DNA from: Coprinus comatus
Lineage: Eukaryota > Basidiomycota > Agaricomycetes > Agaricales > Agaricaceae
DNA length: 64,000 nucleotides
Assembly: GCA_034638255.1 (NCBI GenBank)
Contig: JAWPGT010000008.1
Span: 372,001-436,000 of the forward strand
Direction of reading: 5' to 3'
Under the pieces are notes generated by a model. The model made no database searches. It saw nothing but the letters and a program-made list of their open reading frames with translations, and was not told the origin of the DNA. Both the position numbers and the translations under genes were made by a program. Shown here piece after piece: positions 50,273 to 64,000 of the stretch. Position 1 is the first letter of the stretch, and each line of letters starts with the position of its first letter.

Positions 50273-51873
50273 TCAATGTCTACATTTTCCCGTATACTTC
50301 TTTCCACACCTGTAACAAAACTGATAACCACATAAACAAGTCATATGCATGCACCCGGCTGTTTTTTCCACAATCCGCTTGCAATTCGCACACCTTTTTC
50401 CACCCTTTTCTTTTGCCATCTTCAAAACTCGGACCGTATCCCTGTTTTTACACGGTGCAAAGTCGCTATGAGCATAATCCTTGCAAACTGTACAGACCCA
50501 TGATCCACAAGAGGTGCATTTTCTTGATATACGACGAGTGAACCAACTGGCCCGCGAAGGTGATGTTAATGGAATAAACCGTCCGCTGCAAGGACAATAA
50601 ACCCTCTGTCTGTGTGGGGTTTCATATTCTTCACATTTCCTCCGAAACTCAACAAATCGCCAGTTCGGAAGAAGCTTTTCAGTATCCTGATTTGGAATCG
50701 ATATGTTGCAGCAACGTAAAGGATGTAACGACTCTTGCTCGTTGTGTGCCTTTACGAATTGTTCCGTACACTCTTTGCAATAGTTATGTCCACAAGGCGC
50801 CGCCAAAAACTCATTCAAGCCTGCTTCGATATCGTCTGCACACACGATACAGTCTTGACGGTGAACCGGCGGTGCCGTGGGCGGGTTCTGTGATGGAACA
50901 CGACTAAAAGAGATCCTTTTTGAAGAGAATGAAATACTGCGGCCTGAAAAATGGTTTAGTACGTACGTCGTTTGCATCACATCCATATCTACTTTACTTT
51001 TGTGATAATGGTCTCTCCTTAGTTGGTGAATTGACAAGACAGAAACCTGAATGTAACTCACGTTTTGACATTTTTTCCTTTCATCTCTCTCTCAGATATC
51101 TTGCTCCTTGGACCCTTGGATCGTGTTGCATTGGATCGTGTAAGACTTATTTTTCTTCAACTTCAAGTTTCGGGATTTAAAATCACCACACACCTAACAA
51201 ATACGTATTCACCAAGATCATCTCTGTTCTTAGTATCCCCACTTTTCATGCGAACTCCCGAGTCATGTCCCATCGACTTTGTATCATCTTTGAATCGGAC
51301 TTGACGTGATGTTCCGGGTTCTCTCAAACGCTCTTCAAGCTCTTGGGGATCAACATCACTACATTGTACTTCAAGGCTACTGGATCGCCTCGGTCGGCGC
51401 TTCGTCCGTCGGCGTTTAGGTTCGCGTGGGTTGGGTGGCATATGAATCCCTTTTCCATCGTTGTTTCTGCCGAACATTCATCAGGAAAGGTGCGATGGGG
51501 GTACATATAAATTTAACACCTACATAGATTCAAATTCTTCCCTTTGAAAGCTCTTACCAACCGCAGTAACGAGTTCCTCGGCAGTCTGAACAATGAATTG
51601 TAAACGCTTTGAGTCCTCAGGACCAGCTACCGAAGCCCCAGCAAGTGTATATGTGGATTGTGCATCGGTTATTTGTTTTAACATAGCATCGAGGATATCG
51701 AATTGAATCTGTAAGGCAGCTAGATCCTGTGATTTTTTAGAGCTTGTTGCTTTGATTTCTGAGGATCGCAGAGCATCTCCCGCTGTTATCAGGGCACGTT
51801 CAGCAGCATTAACATCTGTAATGGTCCTACTGTCAAAGCCAAGGCCTGTTGGTACGTAGCAAGCAGGGGTCAT
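50273..51873 (-). CDS. RING-IBR-RING E3 ubiquitin ligase (array member H)
   Basis: Exon 1 (MTPACYVPTG, 51873) encodes the helical domain with 'LAALQIQFDILDAMLKQITD'. Exon 2 (from about 51465) carries a strongly basic stretch KRRRTKRRPRR, a likely nuclear localisation signal. After further short exons, RING1 reads CIVCADDIEAGLNEFLAAPCGHNYC, followed by the IBR (YAHSDFAPC) and RING2 CANCKRIVEKTAGCMHMTC with CLCGYQFCYRCG, ending TGKCRH at 50273. Zinc ligands and catalytic Cys are complete. Exon limits around 50950-51190 are approximate. Confidence 0.8.
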
Positions 51874-52389
51874 AGAGGAAGGAGCCGCAATTGGGAGGAG
51901 CTGTGATGTATATGTGACCTCATTGAAGCAGCATGCAGGTTTAAATATGGTATGCGAGGAACTTCCGGCGATGCTAGGCCTCTAACGCTTCTTTCAACTC
52001 ATCAACACGGTGTCTTGCGATTCTTATCTGGGCGCTAAGTTATGTATGTAGTAGCTACATGGTGTTCTGCTATTACAGATGCTGTGCAAATCATGCATTC
52101 AAAACTTCAGGCCATTCATCCTAAATTGAGTCACGAGTAAATGGTCCTCGTTGAGGTAGGTTTCTGTTGGTTATCCCGTTACTCTCAATATTCCCAATTG
52201 AGTGTATATAGGAATTGTCGCGACAATGCATTATGCCTTGTTCATCTTCATTCACATGTACCATTACAAGACTACACGTGCAGAAGGTATGTATACTATT
52301 ACATTGGGTATCTGGGTTAATCTATTAACGTGACGCTATTGGATGACGCTGAGCATTCAATAGCATTACATTTACCGCCCGAAAAGCCA

Positions 52390-55300
52390 TTAATGGCCAC
52401 ACATCCCCGGGCCTGTGTACTTGGCACCACACCTGTAACAAAATTCATGCCCACAGCGGCATGTCATATGTAAGCACCCTTCGATCTTCTCTACAATCAT
52501 CTTACAATTCGAACATGTCTGCCAGCCTTTTTCCTTAGCTAATTCCGCTAACAGCCTCGTTTGTCTTTCTTGTTTGTCCTCGCACGGGGAGCCTGGATGG
52601 GAAATCTCTTTACAGCTCACGCAGACCCACGAGGAACAGTTGAGGCACCGCAAGTCCTTCCGAGGAACAGCACGAATGGGAATGGAATTCTTTGTCCATA
52701 AAACAGTATTGGGTGGTTTTGGAATGAAGTTACCGCAAGTCTTTCCAGGGCAATAGAGTCGCTCCTCAATTGGAGTGCTATACTCTTTGTGCTTGCTATT
52801 GTATTGAACGATCATGTCAGTGGGTAGAAGAGATACAACGTCGGCGGTATCCAACATATGGTGTTTGCAACAACGTAGTGGGTGATGGGTTTCCGAATTA
52901 TTGTAGTTCTGAACAAGGCTCCGAGTGCACATTTCGCAGTAGTGGTGGCCACAAGGTGCCGTTAGATGTCGTATCGAAGGGTGAAAACGATCTCGACAGA
53001 CAATGCAATCCCAATTGGCCGGAACGGCAATACGGTCTGTCATGTTTCTCTTGGACATTCTTGAAGATTCTCCTGGTCCGTGAGCGAGTGCTGGTATTGT
53101 TCTAGTGATAAACGCTTTGTCCGGCTCTAATAAACTTGTTTCTGGCAGTGGGGGCAGGGCTTTCGTAGTCACGGGTTCGTTCACCCTTTGATAAACATTG
53201 CTGGCAAAAAATTTAGCACGCAGAAATTGTGGTCTCACTTCGGGACATACTGTTCACTGTAAGCAAAATCCTCCACTCCCTCCCTGGCGAAGTCGAGGAG
53301 TCTGTAAATTATCAAAATCAAACTTGACAATTGTTTAGCATTCAACATTTGACTCACTGTTCGTCGTTGCTCAGAGAGCGTTCCTCATCATAAACATCGA
53401 CTCCAACCTCACTGGTAACACTTAAGGCTCTGTACAAAAGTCAAGATTTGGCACAGTTATTCCCTCACAAGGCAGAACTTACCCTTCACCCTCACTTTGA
53501 TATTCTTCATAATATTCTTCATAAGGCGCCTGTGGGCCCTCGTCAAATTCTGAGCCAAGGTCTCTGAATAGAATTGTGTGAGTCAAGAAGTGACATCTCA
53601 GAAGTCTGACTTACTCTTCACTTTCGTTTGCGCTTAATGCGGTCTCTTCGTATACATCGGGTTCGACGGAAATATCTGAGTGCCTAACAAATTCATCAAC
53701 CAATGCTCTCTCAGATAGTTCCCGGAATGTAATAGAACCCACCCCTCGTCATCACTTTGCACATATTCTTCAAACCTCTCGACTCTCTCACTTGCAATCG
53801 ATTGCCTATAAAGGGTAGTAGCAAAAATAAACCACCTAAGTCAGAGTCACACTTACTGCTCTACATCACTTGGCACATTTTCCTCATGAATAAGTCCTTC
53901 ATAAGAGAAAATCGATTGCCTGACAACAAACGTGAATCAAGAAGTTTTTCCATCCCAAAAGTATTCAACTTGCCGTTCATACCCAATTTCCCCAGTAGTA
54001 CCAGATTCAGGAAGGTGCCCAATTTGATTAGAAGATGCATATTCAACGCTGTCCCAAGTCAGAAGGATTTCGTGTTATCTTTGTATCAAGCTTACATATC
54101 GTCAGGGGTCATTCTTCCAACGTGATCATGCTCGCTGTGATCATCTGGTACTTCTGACCGCGCATAATCCTCTTCGATATAGTCTGGTACTTCTGGTTGC
54201 TCATAATCCTCCTCGGGATAGTCTGGTATTTCTGACCGCGCATAATCCTCTTCGTGATAGTCTGGTATTTCTAATTGCTCGTGATCCTCTTCACTGGGAT
54301 AGTCTGGCATTTCCGCATGATCATCTTCGCTAGGATAGTCTGGTGTTTCTGATTGTTCATTATCTTCAAGATAGTCGTATGGTGCTTCAAAGTATCCGTA
54401 TACCATATCCCCACTATCCAAATGTTGAGGAAAGTTCAGACTCTCTCGATGATGTATATACATGAGGGATCCACACTCACCCGCTATCTGGAAACGGATC
54501 GTCGTTGTCATCTTGTAGAGAACCAACTTCACTATGATGTTTTAAAAGACATTCCTCAGCAAATAATGGATAACAAAAGACAGATGGCCACAGCAACCTT
54601 AATGGTGTATCAGGGTCCGCGATTTCTGAAATCTGTTTGCTTTGGACCGACAAAGGACGTCTGCGAAGCTACGTCAATAGATGAATTATTCCTATTAGCA
54701 TAACTCACTCAGGGGTTAGGACGCGCGATGGGACCGGTGAATTAACCCTGGACAAACTATCACGACAATACAAGCTTGAGCAACGTCGTATTTGTTGGGA
54801 TGGTTATGCTCACCATGCATTTACTGTCGAATTTATTTCCATTTCCCACTTTGGGGATACTGCCGACGTTTCCCTGCACTTTTTTCCGACCGTTTCCAAG
54901 TCCAAGTTTCGTCCCAATCATTAGAAGTATCTCTAACTTCCGATCTCCATGATTGTATCTGGGATTGTATTGATGTTGATGTGTCCAAGTCCTGCCTTGA
55001 AAGTTATTAGTGGGCGTCGTTGATGAAATAGCAAGAAATGGTATCGTACTTCATGGGACTATCCATGGCGGCAACCCCCGGCATTGAAAAAGGAATGCTG
55101 TTATCCTTAACGTTAATATTCACACATACTCGTAATCCCAAAGAATACTTGTCACCTTACTGAGCTACTGGTGCGCGGGTTTTCCGAAGGGTCTTCACTT
55201 TCTTCTTCAATGGCATCATCCAATAATCTATTGCAAGGAATAAATGAGTAAAATCCAAAGACCTTGGACCGGTTTACTATTAGAACTGACGTATTGGTTG

Positions 55301-56027
55301 CTTCCTTTCCCCTTCCAAATGTTCTGTCATTTTTTGGCGAATTATTGGGTGTTGGAAAGGTAAAAGTTGACAAATCATGAAATGGACTACTGCGAGAATT
55401 ACGATATGGATATGAGCAATGATAAGTGTTCCAAGAGCATCTATATACCTTGTACTTGCATTCCTAGGAGGGTATGGTTCATTTCGTGGGCCAGTTTGTT
55501 TTTTTCTGAATATCAATTGTTAACAACTAAGCGCTCTTTATATCTGACAAATCTATAAATCACCTAGGCCGGTTTATGCCATTTTTGGGAGAATTTGAAG
55601 GGGCAACAGGGGTATTGGGTGGCTCTGCCTTTTTCTGTTGCCTACCAGCATTCGCCTTCATCTTAGCTTTACCCTTTCTACCCCCGCCACCTGCACCTTT
55701 AGCCATCCCAACATCTCTACGACTTGGCGGGACTACGATCATCTCTATCGCTGTACTGATAATGAACCTCAGCAACTCGATATTCCCATTATCCACAACA
55801 CTCTGAGTTGTATCCGAAAGAGAACGAGCGAATTTTGCATCAGTGATAACCCTCAACATATCCTCCAAATTCTCCAATTGAAATCGTAAGGCAAAGTATT
55901 GATCGCCTGAGGCTGAAGCTGAAGCTGTGGCTGAGGACGACTTGAGTCGTAGAAAGTCACGAGCGCCATCTAGAGCATTCTGGGCTAATGCGATACCGGT
56001 TTCCTCGTCGTTAAAACTCGGTTGCAT
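52390..56027 (-). CDS. RING-IBR-RING E3 ubiquitin ligase with long acidic exon-repeat linker (array member I)
   Basis: The longest array member. The first exon (MQPSFNDEETG, 56027) holds the helical domain with 'YFALRFQLENLEDMLRVITD' and a Lys/Gly-rich basic tail. The middle (about 55500-53230) is a series of short exons, most phase 2 at both ends, coding for an acidic, Ser/Glu/Tyr-rich linker. One exon (about 54085-54465) repeats a 12-13 residue PDYxEEDyarSE unit. The last exon has RING1 CIVCRDRFHPSIRHLTAPCGHHYC, the IBR (HPGSPC), and RING2 CSNCKMIVEKIEGCLHMTC with CRCGHEFCYRCG, complete. One linker intron uses a GC donor. Joins between 54700 and 55400 are not fully settled; two genes are possible but less likely. 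Confidence 0.68.
54085..54465 (-). repeat. acidic 12-13 residue tandem repeat within RBR gene I
   Basis: About six to seven imperfect units of the form PDYPSEDDHAE / PDYHEEDYARSEI in one exon. At DNA level the repeated word resembles CCAGACTATCNCGAAGAGGAT on the minus strand. Confidence 0.7.
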
Positions 56028-56286
56028 GTAAGATGGATGATAGGTGTGGGATCACCACGTTCCTAAAGCATGGCAAGATACATAGTCGATTATGTACACA
56101 TACATATAAATAGATTCTGGCAGTGTCGAAGTCGATTCTTCCAACTTAGTATATTCACGGAGTTTCATTCTGCTTCCATCCTTCCATCTCAAAAAAGAAC
56201 ATAGGACTCGATCCTTCCGGTTACTACACTATTACAAGATTTCACTCATAAACAACTATTTCGTAAATTTCTTAGCAGCTCACAAT

Positions 56287-58115
56287 CTAAGGAGCGACGC
56301 CACAAAAAACCTATTGATCATCAGCAATAATACCAAAGAGGCCCAGACTTGATAATTCAGACTTACACCTAGATAATACACAAAAGTTCGAACGACTTCC
56401 GCGTCTGGATGTCTCATATCACCCATAGCATATGCATATATCGCATACTGCTTGATACCATCACCATGTTCAGGGTTCTCGCAGACCTTTGTCTCTCGCG
56501 TAAGGAACCACCAATCCAATTTACTACGGGATTCTACAATGCATTGAACTGCAGTATCCCGAATCCCTTCCCAAATGGTATCTGCAAAATCTCAGTAAAT
56601 AAGATCCATGACAGTGTTTGATCTAGTGGTACTCTCTAACACTTACTATTAGCAAAGTCCGGGAAAGTCCTACTATCTTTCCTAGTAATGTTAAATAGAA
56701 CGGGTTAGTATGTAATTGGGATTAGAGAAGCGCGTATAATACTTGAAAACTTCTGCATCAAGCCAGTCCCCCACCTGACTAACTGGTACATCCTCGTGGT
56801 TTACTTGAAACAATTCCGCATACGCCTTTATAACGTTACCATGAGCATCAGGTGGTTTACTGTGTACTCCTGAATATTCAAAGTTAAATCCCTGCTTAAA
56901 TTGCTCCTTAGTATATTCAAATAACATGTCTTTCAAATACATTTCATCTGCAGATGGGATCTCGTATGGGAGCTGTCAAATAATTACAATATCAGGAATT
57001 TATGAATAGTCCTGATAGTGCCTGTAAATTACATACCTGTAGTCGTGCTGCGAGGTTGTTACATAAGAGCCTGAAGAGGGCCTTTACAGCTCTCTGTTCC
57101 GCTGGAAGGATCTCGTAGAACTCCTAATTGAAGGTCCAATTAGATTATTAAAAGCTCTTCTACTAATGGAAATCTATCACTTACCGTAATAACGAAAATG
57201 TACGCGACTGTTTGCCCATCGTTGGAGTTATTGTTATTCCAACAGTAATACGTGGTTCTTTCACGAACAGCGTTGACAGTAGGATCATCCGGCATGTATG
57301 TTGCAAGGAGTCGTGCATAGGAATACCACTGTTTGTATAGCAAATCTAACCTCAGCCCGATTCTGAAGTAACTAGTCATGAGGTCAACTGCAGAATCTAA
57401 GACTCTTTAGGTTAATAAAGGACGTGATACGACAAAAAACGAGGTTAATACATACTTTTCACAGATGGGGGTTTCACATCGAGGCCACTAGTATAAGACA
57501 GTTTCGATTGAATACGATAAGTATTCAGTATATGATATAAAGTACATTCTTACCTGAATACTTGGTGATCAACATCATCACGAAGACTGTCATCATGAAA
57601 GTTAGGATTCACGAAAAAACAGAGCTTCAAATTTCGATCAACGAAAGCATCCTCTGCTCCCCACGCGGAGGGAATCCGGTGGATCCTGGTAAAAGTTTAA
57701 CCTAAAATCCTTTTGGAACGCATCCACAGTGTACTCCTTAAGCGCTGATTCAAGCTCTGTGTCATTTTCCTGATAAGGAAGCGCAGGTAAGTAGACAGCC
57801 TTGTTCATGTCAAACAGAAAGAGGGTCAATAAGGAGACATACTACTCGACGGCCATCGTAAAACTGGATAAAGCTCTCATAAGCCTGTTGTTGAATTGCA
57901 TCCAAGTCTAACGTATCTACAACAAGTGGCGGTATGAATTCTGGAAGTTTGGAAAGTGTTTGGGTAAAGCCTGGGGTGGAGATATCTTGTTGTGATTCTT
58001 GGCCCTCTGGGTCTTTACAATCGATTACTATCTTCATCTTCGTGGGTTGTTGGTGAGTAAAGTTTTGGGTCAATATCAATGACAGGATGTATACACCCTG
58101 CCATACGCTGGCCAT
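56287..58115 (-). pseudogene. divergent module protein related to the triple-module family (member 3), frame broken
   Basis: The last two modules match the family: 'FYEILPAEQRAVKALF', 'KEQFKQGFNFEYSG', 'LDWWFLTRETKV', 'RTFVYYLG' and the tail VFCGVAP at 56287. The first part differs: a start at 58115 (MASVWQGVYILSLILTQ, mildly hydrophobic) and a long linker before an incomplete module. Near 57660, after DPPDS, one extra nucleotide shifts the frame: the conserved continuation AWGAEDAFVDRNLKLC is read in another frame. The paralogues have no intron there and the spacing leaves no room for one. So it is a recent pseudogene, or the sequence has an error. Confidence 0.6.
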
Positions 58116-59998
58116 ACGACTCCTAATTGGGACAAAAACCTATTTATGGAAATTCATTTATATAAGGAGCAAGAGGTGGGTTTCCATTATGAATTAATCA
58201 AAAAAATTTTCTACATATTGGATTGATCTGGTCAAACCAAAGCCTCAAGTTGTACTCTAGTAGTAATAATCACTGCAAACTCGACTGGTACAATTCTAAT
58301 CACCTAACAACCTCAAACGAGTCCTTCAATCTGGTGCACTGGAAGTAATACAGTAATAGGTGGAACAATCGAAGAACAATAACTCAAAAGTTTTGTAGTT
58401 TAACGATAACGATAGGAGACCAAATCCATCGACTAAAATCAGAAAACGGGCCGTATTCAACCCATTTTATTGTTATGTAGTAAATGCTACTTTCCATCAT
58501 GAGACTCTATTAATTTCAGTTATTAATTTAAACTTTCTCTAAATTGAGAATGGTGAACTCGGCCTAAGTAACCAATGTTTACCCCTTTCCCCAGGCCCGC
58601 GTTTATTTATAGAACAATTAAGATCGGCGGACCCCTACATCTAACGTTCAAAGAAGGCCTCAAGCTCAAGTCTCTTGAAAGCGCACAGAAAATTAATGCG
58701 ATGGGAGGAAGTCAATTTTTATTCATTTAGTTTATAGCCTCATAGTCTTTCAGTGTATACAACAATTAAGCTTTGTCTGAGGAAATAGACAAAGGTACTC
58801 GATAGCCTTGAACTAAAAATAGAACTTGATTACGGTCGGGTGTGTGCATGTGAGTATTAAGAAAATTGGTGGAAAATCGGTTATTTCATATTCTAATTTT
58901 GTATTATTGGTTATTATGTATGTTTCCATAGCTCCGGCGCTGTAGTAGAAGATAATAGGACATATTAATATCGCAAAAAAACAAAAAAGCTCACGGAAAA
59001 ACGAGGTAAGCAAATGAAACTTTTAACTGACATCATTAGAAACTTTATCAACGTGAGCATTCCATTTTTATGAATGGTTCTATACGTATGTGTTTCCATG
59101 GCTCGGTCTTTATAGTAGGCGATAATACGACGTCCAGTACTAATCACAAAAACAAGATAACATGAAGAAGGACGAGGCAAATTGAAGTGTGTAAACGGAA
59201 CCATCCCTGAGAAAGTTAGAAATACCGATGTTCAACCTTCAACGTAAGTATTCCATTACTAAGTACGAAACACCCAAATATGTGCATAGTGCAATTCAAG
59301 TACGTAAGATGTGCAAATCCACAACAAAAAGAGTACATAAAAAGTTAAAACGAAAAAAAACGCGAATATAGTAAGTTGTAGTTAGGCATCAAAACAAGCG
59401 TCAAAGGAACTCCAAGTCCGAACAATTGTACGGGAAACGATCAACGAAAACTGGGACAAGAACAAAAAAGACGGTTTGAACAGATTCTAATCCATCAACT
59501 ACATACAATGGATATATGTAATAATGTCCGCCACTAGAATGCAAAATGCAAAGAACAAATGATTGCGCAGTAGTAGCAATAATAGTCAGTAGTACCTAAG
59601 TAAACATGATAGGCTGAATGAAGTAAAATATACAGTATTCAAGTAATAAAAACATGGACAACCGTGAAGGTAGGAGATATTGAAGAGTGCTTTGACCACT
59701 CTTACATTGGGTTGGTCCCACCATGAAACGAAACGAATAAAATGTCAAAAGTGAACTTGATAGAGTTGAATCAAAAAAGTCAAGGATGGTAAAAAGGGAG
59801 GGATAATGATGATCCTTTGAATGCCCAATGTGATTGATCTGGAAAAAGGCCTCCAATCTGATTTTGTATGTGTGTACGAAAATGTTGAAATGTTGAGCGA
59901 TTAGGAGCATGATGTAATGATGAGCGATGCGAACAGTGCTACGCATCAAAACGTTCAGACCTAGAATATGTAAAAAAACATCACAAAAAATGCTCACC
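58116..59998. other. intergenic region next to the pheromone gene
   Basis: About 1.9 kb, AT-rich. Apart from an imperfect duplication at 58913-59266, only short frames without motifs. I looked for further CaaX-ending short frames and for seven-helix receptor exons and saw none. Confidence 0.5.
58913..59266. repeat. imperfect tandem duplication of about 170 bp
   Basis: Copy 1 (about 58913-59073) and copy 2 (about 59085-59266) share in order: TATGTxTGTTTCCATxGCTC, AGTAGxxGATAATA, CGAGGxAA, TTAGAAA and CAACGTxAGxATTCCAT. Function unknown. Confidence 0.45.
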
Positions 59999-60238
59999 TT
60001 AAACTATGACACAAGAAAACACAGTAATGTTATTGTGTTTCCTCTCTTGGTCTACCGGTATCGAATCGATATCATCCTCGTCCTGAAACGAGGTACTTTC
60101 GTTCGCGAATTGCGCATTTGAGGGACTACGGGGTGGCATGTGGTCATCTTTCCCGAGTTCACCACATGTTGGTGATGCCGATACTGGGGAGGAAGTTGAA
60201 AAAAGGGAGTTGATATTGAAGTTTAGGAAGTAGTCCAT
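59999..60238 (-). CDS. mating pheromone precursor (CaaX-type)
   Basis: Single exon of 79 codons from MDYFLNFNI to a TAA at 59999-60001. It ends in the CaaX box CVIV, the signal for farnesylation, trimming and carboxymethylation. Thirteen residues before the end lies Glu-Arg (DQER), the usual N-terminal processing mark in basidiomycete pheromone precursors; cleavage after it would leave KHNNITVFSC, a ten-residue farnesylated peptide. The N-terminal MD start, small size, Ser/Pro/Asp-rich pro-region and absence of a signal peptide all fit. Its ligand would act on an STE3-type receptor of a compatible mate. CLA4 lies about 1.2 kb away, which supports a B mating-type setting. It could instead be a non-mating pheromone-like gene. 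Confidence 0.78.
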   Translation of the reverse strand: MDYFLNFNINSLFSTSSPVSASPTCGELGKDDHMPPRSPSNAQFANESTSFQDEDDIDSIPVDQERKHNNITVFSCVIV

Positions 60239-60859
60239 GATAAATGTGTTTAGGACTTTGGAGAAGATGTGTTTGAAGGGTGTAAAGCTGACGATATGTC
60301 AAGTTATTGCGGTAAGAGTAAGATTTATAGAGTAGAAAAGTAACCAGAAGTTGACAGAAAGAAGAGACGATGAAGTTAATGAGGAGGACAAAAGGGAAGC
60401 TGTAGAGGTTATTATATACCAGTGGTTGGTTGTCGCTCGGACCTAAGAGAACACAATTAGGGGTGACCAATCTTGCACAGGGTAGCGCAGCCGTTCCAAA
60501 AATAGTCAAAGTCCACACTTTTGTGAGCAGACGCCATAGAACCATGTAAGCCGGTCTTGCGAAATCAGACTTGTTTGACCTAGATAGGAATTGTGGGTTG
60601 CCGAAGTGGGCTAGATGTTCCAGGACTGCTGTGTTATTATTTGATAAACACAGGAGCAGCACAGCTATTTAAGATGTGGGTAGGCTCCATGCTTCTTCCA
60701 GGTTGCAAAGATGGCCGACCAATGTGGCAGACTGTTGGCAGATGGGGGAGGCGCTGCTCGGACGTGATCGCGGTGATCAGGATCCGTGACAGAGAGTCAC
60801 ATGACCGCGTCACCGACCAAAATGGGCGTGTGCAAGAATTTGAAGTCGAAATATACGCA
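60239..60859. other. intergenic region between pheromone gene and uS19m
   Basis: Promoter regions of two divergently transcribed genes. The minus frame at 60159-60662 overlaps the pheromone gene 5' end and has no motif. No further gene. Confidence 0.5.
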
Positions 60860-61299
60860 ATGAGGCCAACACTTTGTCTGCTGAAGTCGGGGCGGTCCGC
60901 ATGGAAGGGTACGTGGCAGCTATGTTTCTGTATGGACTAGACTGAAGAGAAATGGTTGCAGGACCGTACTTTGTTGCGTTTCCCAACCTCCGAGATGCGC
61001 TACTGAACCATGTACCAATAGAGACGAAGGCGCGCTCATGCACTATTCTTCCTAGTTTTGTTGGGTGAGTGGCTGGAAATGGATTGTTGTGGTGAATATT
61101 TGGGCTGAATTGTTGGTCTTAGTATCAAATTTATGGTGCACAACGGACGGGACTTTATCCCAGTGACGGTTACGCAGGACATGATTGGACACAAGCTTGG
61201 GGAGTTTTCGCATACGAAGAAACGGTTTACATTCAAGTACGTGGTGATGGATGTGCTTGAGCTGATACTGACTTGCGCAGGGCTACTAAGAACCGGTAG
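60860..61299 (+). CDS. RSM19: mitochondrial small-subunit ribosomal protein uS19m
   Basis: Four exons, 60860-60908, 60962-61064, 61123-61236 and 61281-61299, give 94 residues. Typical S19 blocks: [54 protein letters not shown] and '[13 protein letters not shown]'. Length matches mitochondrial S19. The final exon is 19 nt, coding only the end of the conserved tail. The protein binds the head of the mitoribosomal small subunit. The CLA4 gene begins about 160 bp downstream on the same strand. Confidence 0.88.
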
Positions 61300-61460
61300 T
61301 GTAGAGATGGCCCAAGCGTTGTTGATTAATACAATAGAATATCTTTTCATTTCTGGTCTCCTTAGTGATGGGATGGCGGATAGATCCGAGCGCTTGTATT
61401 TATCCTCTACACCGTCACCCAATCCGCTCACCGCTGTTTCTGCCAGCGACAAGCTGCTCC

Positions 61461-64000
<2,540 letters not shown>

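Noticed and set aside
59596..59997. Minus-strand frame of 133 codons beside the pheromone gene, considered as a receptor fragment
   Set aside because: Hydrophobic but without the helix spacing or conserved residues of STE3 receptors, and no adjoining exons.
60159..60662. Minus-strand frame of 167 codons
   Set aside because: Out of frame with the pheromone precursor and covers its promoter; no recognisable domain.

Overview
The window reads as nuclear DNA of a mushroom-forming basidiomycete (Agaricomycetes). Genes are cut by many short GT-AG introns of about 45-60 bp. The families are typical of that group: CYP63-type P450s, aryl-alcohol-oxidase-like GMC flavoenzymes, F-box/LRR proteins, a DUF6699-like protein, RING-IBR-RING ligases, and a small farnesylation-type pheromone precursor close to a CLA4/PAK kinase. 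All gene models below were assembled by eye from reading frames and splice signals; no search was run.

Left part (1-31 kb). A partial TFIIIC-subunit-like gene runs off the left edge. It is followed by a tandem pair of P450s whose 13 coding exons have identical lengths, a tandem pair of tetraspan membrane proteins, a membrane-anchored METTL24/FkbM-like methyltransferase, and three GMC oxidoreductases. Two of those GMC genes are close tandem copies separated by an intronless F-box gene. A DUF6699-like gene and a CE4 chitin deacetylase close this part. P450s, aryl-alcohol-oxidase-like enzymes and chitin deacetylase fit a wood or litter decay lifestyle with wall remodelling.

Middle part (32-58 kb). 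Three housekeeping-type genes (mitoribosomal bL31m, a GT61 glycosyltransferase, a small membrane protein) sit inside a lineage-specific array. The array holds seven RING-IBR(-RING) genes and three members of a family I do not recognise. Two of these unknown genes encode proteins of about 580 residues made of three copies of a four-exon module, and they lie among the ligase genes on the same strand. Among the RING-IBR genes, four look complete, one has a degenerate RING2, and two stop after the IBR and share a -1 reading-frame break at the same place. Two of the RING-IBR genes lengthen their linker by repeating symmetric phase-2 exons.

Right part (58-64 kb). An apparent mating pheromone precursor (79 codons, C-terminal CaaX box CVIV, internal Glu-Arg processing signal) lies about 1.2 kb from the start of a CLA4-type PAK kinase gene, with mitochondrial uS19m in between. 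This suggests the edge of a B (pheromone/receptor) mating-type region. No receptor gene is visible in the window.
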